Part shown: positions 5,711 to 9,916 of the stretch, piece by piece
Position numbering within the stretch: the stretch's first letter is position 1
Layout: the number at the start of each line of letters is the position of its first letter
DNA from: Pseudomonadota bacterium
GTDB lineage: Bacteria; Pseudomonadota; Alphaproteobacteria; Rhizobiales; Xanthobacteraceae
DNA: 9,916 nt
NCBI GenBank assembly: GCA_023391175.1
Contig: JAEWBL010000443.1
Location: 1-9,916, forward strand
Direction: 5' to 3'
Position numbers and translations under genes: made by a program
The notes under the pieces: model-generated
Databases searched by the model: none
Seen by the model: the letters and a program-made list of their open reading frames with translations, nothing else
Told to the model about the DNA's origin: nothing

Positions 5711-6879
5711 GTCAGCTCCCGCATGGCGGCGTCGATGCCCTGCACGGTGAGGGGGAACATGCGCCCTTCCAGAATGTGGCGCATGAGGCGGATGGATTCC
5801 GTATAGCCCCATTGGGGCTCCGGCACCGGGTTCAGCCAGACGGCCTTCGGGTAAGTGGTCAGCAGGCGTTCAAGCCAAAGCCTCCCCGGCTCTGCATTGT
5901 TGTGCTCAACGGAGCCGTTGGCGAAGGTGATCTCGTACGGGCTCATGGACGCGTCGCCCACGAAGATCAGCTTGTAGTCGTGGCCATAGGTGTGCAGCAC
6001 ATCGAACAGCGGAATGCGCTCGGACGCCCGGCGGGCATTGGATTTCCACACGCTCTCATAGACACAGTTGTGGAAATAGAAGTGCTCGAGGTGCTTGAAC
6101 TCCATGCGCGCGGCGGAGAACAGCTCCTCGACCTGCTCCACGTGCCAGTCCATGGAGCCGCCCACGTCGAGGAACAGCAGCACCTTCACCGCATTGCGCC
6201 GCTCCGGCCGCAGCCTCACGTCGAGATAGCCCTGGCGAGCGGTTTCCCGGATGGTGCCGTCGAGGTCCAGTTCGTCCGGAGCGCCGACGCGGGCGAACTT
6301 GCGCAGGCGACGCAGCGCCACCTTGATGTTGCGGGTGCCGAGTTCCACCCCGTCGTCGAGGTCCTTGAACTCGCGTTTGTCCCAGACCTTCACCGCGCGG
6401 AAGTTGCGGTTGCCGTCCTGGCCGATGCGCACGCCTTCGGGATTGTAGCCATAGGCGCCGAAGGGCGAGGTACCGGCGGTGCCGATCCATTTGGAGCCGC
6501 CCTGGTGCCGCCCCTTCTGCTCCTCGAGCCGCTTCTTCAGCGTCTCCATGAGCTTGTCGAGGCCGCCCATGGCCTCGATCTGGGCCTTCTCCTCGTCGGT
6601 GAGGTGCTTCTCGGCCAGCTTGCGCAGCCACTCCTCGGGGATGGAATGGCCCTCCTCCCCCAGCGCCTGCTCCAACCCCTTGAAGCAGCGGCCGAACACC
6701 TGATCGAAACGGTCGAGGTGGCGCTCGTCCTTCACGAGACTCGCGCGGGCGAGATAATAGAAGGCGTCCACCTGCCGGCCCGCCACGTCGCGGTCCATGG
6801 CCTCCATGAGGGTGAGATATTCCCGCACCGAGACCGGCACGCCCGCAGCCTTGAGCGCCTCGAAGAAGGCAATGAACAT
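5707..6879 (-). CDS. CoxE-family VWA domain protein
   Basis: A 390-residue cytoplasmic protein. The N-terminal part MFIAFFEALKAAGVPVSVRE, then YLTLMEAM, is characteristic of the CoxE-like (COG3552/DUF58-neighbour) VWA proteins of alphaproteobacteria. A charged middle (about 85-130, EEWLRKLAEKHLTDEEKAQIE) looks helical, followed by a glycine-rich segment GTAGTSPFGAYGYNPEG. The C-terminal VWA domain starts near 230: VLLFLDVGGSMD (233-244) carries the metal-ion-dependent adhesion site in the DxGxS form, and VGDASMSPYE (307-316) gives the later metal-site residues. Such proteins usually act with a MoxR-type AAA+ ATPase in maturation of enzymes or complexes; no moxR-like gene is adjacent. ATG at 6879 matches the family start and has AAGGA 9 nt upstream. 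ATG at 6903 is the alternative. It leads the pair with the downstream membrane protein. Confidence 0.9.
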   Translation of the reverse strand: MFIAFFEALKAAGVPVSVREYLTLMEAMDRDVAGRQVDAFYYLARASLVKDERHLDRFDQVFGRCFKGLEQALGEEGHSIPEEWLRKLAEKHLTDEEKAQIEAMGGLDKLMETLKKRLEEQKGRHQGGSKWIGTAGTSPFGAYGYNPEGVRIGQDGNRNFRAVKVWDKREFKDLDDGVELGTRNIKVALRRLRKFARVGAPDELDLDGTIRETARQGYLDVRLRPERRNAVKVLLFLDVGGSMDWHVEQVEELFSAARMEFKHLEHFYFHNCVYESVWKSNARRASERIPLFDVLHTYGHDYKLIFVGDASMSPYEITFANGSVEHNNAEPGRLWLERLLTTYPKAVWLNPVPEPQWGYTESIRLMRHILEGRMFPLTVQGIDAAMRELT

Positions 6880-6888
6880 CCGCCCTCG

Positions 6889-6893
6889 TCCTT
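6889..6893 (-). promoter_or_regulatory. Ribosome binding site fixing the start of the VWA gene
   Basis: AAGGA (within GGAAGGA) on the minus strand, 9 nt before ATG at 6879. It favours this start over the in-frame ATG at 6903, which has GGAG about 5 nt upstream but would add eight residues not expected at the conserved MFI start. Confidence 0.6.
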
Positions 6894-6998
6894 CCAACGC
6901 CATGTGTCTCCGGCGAACCGGGAACGGATCGCAAGCATAGCGCGCCCGGTCCCTGCGACGCAAAACGCGCCTCCTGCCGCGGCGGCCTGCCCAAAAGA

Positions 6999-7026
6999 AA
7001 ATGCCCCGGCACCGGCCGGGGCATTT
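6999..7026 (-). terminator. Intrinsic terminator of the polysaccharide export gene
   Basis: A perfect 12-bp stem, aaatgccccggc (6999-7010) with gccggggcattt (7015-7026), around the loop accg. Read on the minus strand it is followed by a T-rich stretch (tttcttttgg), 43 nt past the wza-like stop codon at 7069. The plus-strand side lacks a T-run, so it mainly ends leftward transcription and separates the export gene from the VWA gene, which therefore needs its own promoter in 6880-6998. Confidence 0.85.
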
Positions 7027-7068
7027 CTGATCGGGTGAGGTCCGCCGTCCTGATGGCGGCGGAAGTGC

Positions 7069-8271
7069 TCAGTTGTAGCCGAAGAGGTTGTTGTTGCTGC
7101 TCGTCATGCTTTCCACGGTCAAGGCGCCGAGGAGCACGAGGTTCAGGAACTTGGTGAGTTCCACCGAACCGGCATTGCCGATGTAGAGGATGTCCTTGTC
7201 CCGCATGGGCACCTTCGTCGAGAGAAGGTAGCCCGTCGGCTCGCGGAAGTTCACCTGATAGATGGTGGCGATCCGCTTCTCCGGAAGCTGCGAGACATCG
7301 ACGCCCATCCGCTCCAGCGTGGTGCGGTTCTCGATGCGGAACAGGAAGGCGGACTGCGGGTCCGCCTGCGCATCCACCAGGCCCGACGCCTTGGCCACCG
7401 CCTCGCTGAGGCTGATCGCGTCGTTGTCGAAGTTGAACTGGCCCTGCTTGCCGGTCGCGCCGAAGGCCAGGAAGGTCCGCGGGCGGCTGAAGATGTAGAT
7501 GGTGTCTTCCGGCTGCAGATAGATGTTGTTGGCGGGTTCGCGCACCAGTCGGTTGAAGCTGATCGTCGCCTCGCGACCGCCACGCTGCAGGGTCACGAAC
7601 AGGTCGTAGCCCTTGCTGGAGGTGGCGCCGCCACGGCTGACGGCATCGAGCACGCGCTCTCCGGTGGGGGTCAGCGGGAAGCGCACCGGCGCGCTGACTT
7701 CGCCGATGACCGTGACAGAGTTGGAGCGCTGGGACTTCACCGAGACCACCGCCTGGGGCTCGATGGCGCGATTGCGCAGGCGCTCGACGATTTCCTTCTC
7801 CACCTGCGAAGGCTGCAGGCCGGCCGCCCGCACCTGCCCGGCGTAGGGCACGGAGATGTTGCCGTTCACGTCCACCGTCTGGGTGGGGATGTCGACGAAG
7901 TTACCGGCGCGCGAGGCGGCCTCGGCGGGGATGAACAGACCGCCCGATGAGGCTTCGAAGATCGACACGCCGACGATGTCGCCGACGCCGATCTTGATGT
8001 CCGGGACCGGGCGGCGATCGTTGCGGAAGGTGCCGATCAGGCCCTGGGAGTCCATGGTGGCGAGCACGCTGACCACCTGGGCGGTCAGCGGCACGAGCTT
8101 GTAGCTCAGGCCGTCGGTGTCCTGCGTCGCCGGATTGGTCACCTCGACCGAATACGGACCGGATGCGGGAAGGAGATTGCAGCCGGCCAATGCGACGGAT
8201 ACGGCGACCGATACGGCCATCCCCGTCGCGCGACGGAACCGTCCAAGCCAATTTTCGGTGGCAAAAAGCAC
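7069..8271 (-). CDS. Wza-like polysaccharide export outer-membrane lipoprotein
   Basis: Forms the outer-membrane/periplasmic channel for capsule or exopolysaccharide. Read from GTG at 8271 (400 residues): basic segment WLGRFRRATG, hydrophobic stretch MAVSVAVSVA, then lipobox LAGC with the lipidated cysteine at C31. A polysaccharide-export domain (about 88-180) includes VPDIKIGVGDIVGVSIFEAS and VDVNGNISVPYAGQVRAAG. SLBB-type repeats follow (about 185-262, SVTVIGEVSAPVRFPL, and 265-345, TFLAFGATGKQGQF). The C-terminus, LTKFLNLVLLGALTVESMTS, may form the membrane-crossing helix. The start is uncertain: ATG at 8220 leaves no basic n-region, ATG at 8328 has no ribosome site, and the frame is open to 8343; GTG at 8271 has a G-rich run 8 nt upstream and keeps arginines before the hydrophobic core. 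No Wzc-like or glycosyltransferase gene is in the window. It ends at a strong terminator, so it is probably monocistronic or the last gene of its transcript. Confidence 0.92.
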   Translation of the reverse strand: MLFATENWLGRFRRATGMAVSVAVSVALAGCNLLPASGPYSVEVTNPATQDTDGLSYKLVPLTAQVVSVLATMDSQGLIGTFRNDRRPVPDIKIGVGDIVGVSIFEASSGGLFIPAEAASRAGNFVDIPTQTVDVNGNISVPYAGQVRAAGLQPSQVEKEIVERLRNRAIEPQAVVSVKSQRSNSVTVIGEVSAPVRFPLTPTGERVLDAVSRGGATSSKGYDLFVTLQRGGREATISFNRLVREPANNIYLQPEDTIYIFSRPRTFLAFGATGKQGQFNFDNDAISLSEAVAKASGLVDAQADPQSAFLFRIENRTTLERMGVDVSQLPEKRIATIYQVNFREPTGYLLSTKVPMRDKDILYIGNAGSVELTKFLNLVLLGALTVESMTSSNNNLFGYN

Positions 8272-8327
8272 TGCCAGAACCCCCGTGGGATACGTGCTTC
8301 TACCTAACACGATGGGCCGAGAGGGCA

Positions 8328-8356
8328 TATTGCAGAGCAGCACAGAAATGGCTCAA
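8328..8356 (-). promoter_or_regulatory. Possible sigma-70-type promoter of the polysaccharide export gene
   Basis: On the minus strand TTGAGC (8356-8351) resembles a -35 box and CAATAT (8333-8328) a weak -10 box, 17 nt apart. Transcription would begin near 8321, upstream of the preferred GTG start at 8271 but downstream of the ATG at 8328. The -10 match is poor, so this is a candidate only. Confidence 0.25.
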
Positions 8357-8386
8357 CGACGCCGTTTCACACCCCATGTGGCTCAA
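8349..8386 (+). repeat. Pair of 8-bp direct repeats, 30 bp apart
   Basis: TGGCTCAA occurs at 8349-8356 and again at 8379-8386, a start-to-start distance of exactly 30 bp, near three helical turns. The left copy overlaps the candidate -35 box of the polysaccharide export gene (TTGAGCCA on the minus strand). Such spacing suits cooperative regulator binding on one face of DNA. A third copy at the same step was looked for and not seen. Confidence 0.4.
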
Positions 8387-8458
8387 TGGCAACAGGAAAA
8401 ACCGTACCTCGGTAACGCCGCGATCGGAGGTAAAGGTTAATGGTGCCGGAGGAGCGAT

Positions 8459-8526
8459 AGTCTCGCTTTTTGCGAGCTTTGCCGAGGCCGAGACTCAGGG
8501 TCCGCGGCGGCCTGCCGGTGCGGCAG
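8459..8526. other. Cluster of hairpins downstream of the phosphatase gene
   Basis: Three inverted repeats lie between the phosphatase stop (8531) and the export gene's upstream region: ctgccg (8512-8517) with cggcag (8521-8526), 3-base loop; agtctcg (8459-8465) with cgagact (8489-8495), 23-base loop; and ctcgc (8462-8466) with gcgag (8472-8476), loop ttttt. The last two share an arm and exclude each other. None has a clear T-run on the minus strand, so termination of the phosphatase transcript here is possible but not shown. Confidence 0.35.
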
Positions 8527-8530
8527 CGAT

Positions 8531-9289
8531 TCAGGTTGCGATGAGGAACCGGTCCGCGCCTTCCAGCACGAGGCAGGTCAGATGCCCCGTGGCATAGGCG
8601 CCGGTATCGATGTTGATCCGGTTGCTGAGAACCTCCGGATCCTTCATCGGCGTATGACCATGAACGACGCAGTGGCCGAACCAGTCCGGATGGTCGAGGA
8701 ACTCCCGCCGGATCCACATCATGTCTTCGCGGCTCTGCTCTTCCAGGGGAATGCCCGGGCGCAGGCCGGCGTGGACGAAAGCGTAGTCGCCACACACGAA
8801 GTAGCTGGAGAGCTGGCGCAGGAACGAGATGTGCTCGGCGGGAACGGCGGCACGCCACTCATTCCACAGCCGCGCCTCGTCGGCGCCCGGCGCCGGACGG
8901 ATATAGGAATAGACGGTCTCGAGCCCGCCCATGCGCAGCCAGCGCGAGAAGGAGTCCTGAGACAACAGGGAGTCCAGCATCACCGCTTCATGATTGCCGG
9001 AAATGCAGATCGCCTTGTGGTCGTTCTTCCGCTGCAGCAGGGCATCCAGCACGCCGGACGATTGCGCGCCCCGGTCCACATAGTCGCCGAGGTAAACCTC
9101 GACGCAGTCGGGACCGGGATGAGCGGCCATGTCCTCGTCGATGGCAGCCTGGAGGGACGTGAGCAGGTCGAGACGGCCGTGGACGTCCCCAACGGCATAG
9201 ATGCGAATGTGGTCCGGGACGAGCGGGATGGCCGGATCGTGGAAGTGTTCTGTCACGGTGCTGTTCGGGCGGATTTTCAGCATCGTCAT
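8531..9289 (-). CDS. PPP-family metallophosphatase (serine/threonine phosphatase / ApaH-like)
   Basis: A 252-residue soluble protein with all signature motifs of the PPP metallophosphoesterase superfamily: GDVHGR (34-39), GDYVDRG (68-74), GNHE (98-101), HAG (173-175) and HGHTP (210-214), plus INIDTGA near the end. These supply the two-metal site and phosphate-binding arginines. Family knowledge allows protein serine/threonine (or tyrosine) phosphatase activity, or hydrolysis of diadenosine polyphosphates; sequence alone does not decide. The length suits bacterial PrpA-type enzymes. No signal peptide or membrane helix is seen, so it should be cytoplasmic. ATG at 9289 is taken as the start; ATG at 9283, two codons on, is equally possible, and both have weak ribosome sites. 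It lies upstream of and codirectional with the polysaccharide export gene (about 260 bp apart) and divergent from cobD. A role in polysaccharide control is inference. Confidence 0.93.
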   Translation of the reverse strand: MTMLKIRPNSTVTEHFHDPAIPLVPDHIRIYAVGDVHGRLDLLTSLQAAIDEDMAAHPGPDCVEVYLGDYVDRGAQSSGVLDALLQRKNDHKAICISGNHEAVMLDSLLSQDSFSRWLRMGGLETVYSYIRPAPGADEARLWNEWRAAVPAEHISFLRQLSSYFVCGDYAFVHAGLRPGIPLEEQSREDMMWIRREFLDHPDWFGHCVVHGHTPMKDPEVLSNRINIDTGAYATGHLTCLVLEGADRFLIAT

Positions 9290-9458
9290 GTCCGCAACAT
9301 CCCTGCTGGTGTCAATGCCCCCGCACGAACCACTGGCAAGTCCCTAATATAACGCACTAGTTCGATTCTGGCGATCTTTTAGTTGCAGCGCAACAATAAC
9401 AACACACACAAGCGTGAGCGGTGCAGCATTCTACCGCAATGCGGTAGCGGGGGAGAGA
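9290..9458. promoter_or_regulatory. Divergent intergenic region, phosphatase / cobD
   Basis: These 169 bases are visibly richer in A/T than their surroundings and must hold promoters for both outward genes. Seen: taatataac at 9345-9353 (a -10-like TATATT on the minus strand, without a matching -35), palindrome gttgc-agc-gcaac (9382-9394), an A/C-only-like stretch around 9391-9410, and a 7-bp hairpin ctaccgc (9431-9437) / gcggtag (9441-9447) directly before the cobD ribosome site (GGGGGAG, 9449-9455). I find no B12-box sequence of a cobalamin riboswitch. Confidence 0.45.
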
Positions 9459-9916
9459 ATGGCGTTTGATGTCGCGGCCCTGTCGGTCCTTTTTGAGGCC
9501 CTGCTTGGCTATCCGGCCGGCCTCGTGCGGCGGATCGGTCATCCCGTGATCTGGATTGGCCGACTCATCCTTGTGCTGGACCACCGGCTCAACAGGCCGG
9601 GATTTGCCCCCGGCCGGCGGCGCCTGATGGGTGCCGTGACCGTTGCGCTGGTGCTCGCGGCGGCTGCCCTGCCGGCCCTCGCGCTGGAAGTCCTTCTGCG
9701 CCCCCTTCCCTTCAGCATCATCATTCTCGGCCTCGCGGGGTCGAGCCTCATCGCCCAGCGCTCGCTGCACTGGCACGTGGCGCGGGTGGCCGAGGCGCTG
9801 GAGGGCGGCAGCCTCACTGCGGCGCGCGAAGCCGTTGGCCATATCGTCGGCCGCGACCCTGAGACGCTGGACGCCTCGGGCGTCGCCCGCGCCGCCATCG
9901 AGAGCCTTGCGGAGAA
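9459..9916 (+). CDS. cobD: Adenosylcobinamide-phosphate synthase (CobD/CbiB), 5' part
   Basis: The gene runs off the right edge; 152 complete codons of an expected 310-330 are visible. CobD/CbiB is an inner-membrane enzyme that attaches the aminopropanol (or its phosphate) arm to adenosylcobyric acid in late cobalamin synthesis. Seen: FEALLGYPAGLVRRIGHPVI (12-31), WIGRLI, a hydrophobic helix (about 57-80, MGAVTVALVLAAAALPALAL), a second one (85-98), SLHWHVARVAEAL, and LTAAREAVGHIVGRDPETLD followed by VARAAIESLAE, the strongly conserved block that normally continues into NxxDG. ATG at 9459 is preceded by GGGGGAGAGA, a good ribosome site. The opposite-strand open frame over 9357-9842 is arginine-rich shadow. 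The remaining cobalamin genes, if clustered, would lie to the right. Confidence 0.92.
   Translation, partial: MAFDVAALSVLFEALLGYPAGLVRRIGHPVIWIGRLILVLDHRLNRPGFAPGRRRLMGAVTVALVLAAAALPALALEVLLRPLPFSIIILGLAGSSLIAQRSLHWHVARVAEALEGGSLTAAREAVGHIVGRDPETLDASGVARAAIESLAE

Noticed and set aside
5776..7038. A 420-codon plus-strand open frame antisense to the VWA gene
   Set aside because: No recognisable domain, runs through the terminator at 6999-7026, and the minus strand has a clear VWA protein with a ribosome site.
8440..8460. A tiny plus-strand frame (ATG to TAG, six codons) preceded by GGAGG, as a possible leader peptide
   Set aside because: No plus-strand gene follows for it to control; the genes on both sides run leftward.
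9310..9315. Perfect -35 hexamer TTGACA on the minus strand upstream of the phosphatase
   Set aside because: It is only about 20 nt before the start codon; a -10 box at normal spacing would fall on the ATG and reads GACATG, so it cannot drive the annotated gene.
8582..9352. A 256-codon plus-strand open frame antisense to the phosphatase
   Set aside because: The minus strand carries all PPP phosphatase motifs; the plus-strand product has none.
9356..9372. A tRNA T-arm-like sequence (ctag-TTCGATT-ctgg), suggesting a tRNA remnant or attachment site
   Set aside because: Only four stem pairs, one of them G-U; no acceptor, anticodon arm or CCA end nearby, and no integrase or repeat of this sequence in the window.
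9357..9842. A 161-codon minus-strand open frame at the right edge
   Set aside because: It is antisense to the cobD coding sequence, whose conserved motifs and ribosome site are clear.

Overview
The window is a gene-dense, GC-rich stretch of chromosome that looks like an alphaproteobacterium of the order Hyphomicrobiales (Rhizobiales), perhaps Xanthobacteraceae. This placement is inferred from strong G/C bias at third codon positions, the order coaD - cyclophilin - cyclophilin, an Anbu proteasome-like protease, and a CoxE-type VWA protein of the kind common in this order. No ribosomal RNA or marker gene is present to fix it. I see no insertion sequence, CRISPR array, tRNA, phage gene or other sign of recent transfer. 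This is mostly housekeeping and envelope DNA.

Layout. (1) Positions 1-499 (+) hold the C-terminal two thirds of an Anbu-type peptidase, ending at a bidirectional terminator (529-550). (2) Positions 582-3944 carry five minus-strand genes in one direction: ccdA-like membrane protein, UPF0173 metallo-hydrolase, coaD (coenzyme A synthesis), a periplasmic cyclophilin and a cytoplasmic cyclophilin. Gaps are 70-115 bp, so they may form one or several transcripts. (3) A divergent 182-bp region separates these from a plus-strand UPF0283/DUF697 membrane protein (4127-5137). Its 3' end overlaps tail to tail by 12 bp with (4) a minus-strand pair: a CoxE-type VWA protein (5707-6879) and a small unrecognised two-helix membrane protein (5126-5710) coupled through a GTGA stop/start overlap. 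(5) A strong terminator (6999-7026) ends a minus-strand Wza-like outer-membrane polysaccharide export lipoprotein (about 7069-8271). Upstream of it, in the same direction, is a PPP-family metallophosphatase (8531-9289). (6) A 169-bp AT-richer divergent region leads to the 5' end of cobD/cbiB (9459 to the window edge), an adenosylcobinamide-phosphate synthase gene truncated by the window end.

How the genes work together: coaD and the cyclophilins form a conserved core-metabolism/protein-folding group. CcdA moves reducing power across the inner membrane for periplasmic cysteine chemistry. The Wza-like protein and possibly the phosphatase belong to capsule or exopolysaccharide export. cobD probably opens a cobalamin gene group to the right. 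I found no clearly new system. The best leads are the translationally coupled VWA / two-helix membrane protein pair, which has no MoxR ATPase beside it, and a pair of 8-bp direct repeats exactly 30 bp apart upstream of the polysaccharide export gene.
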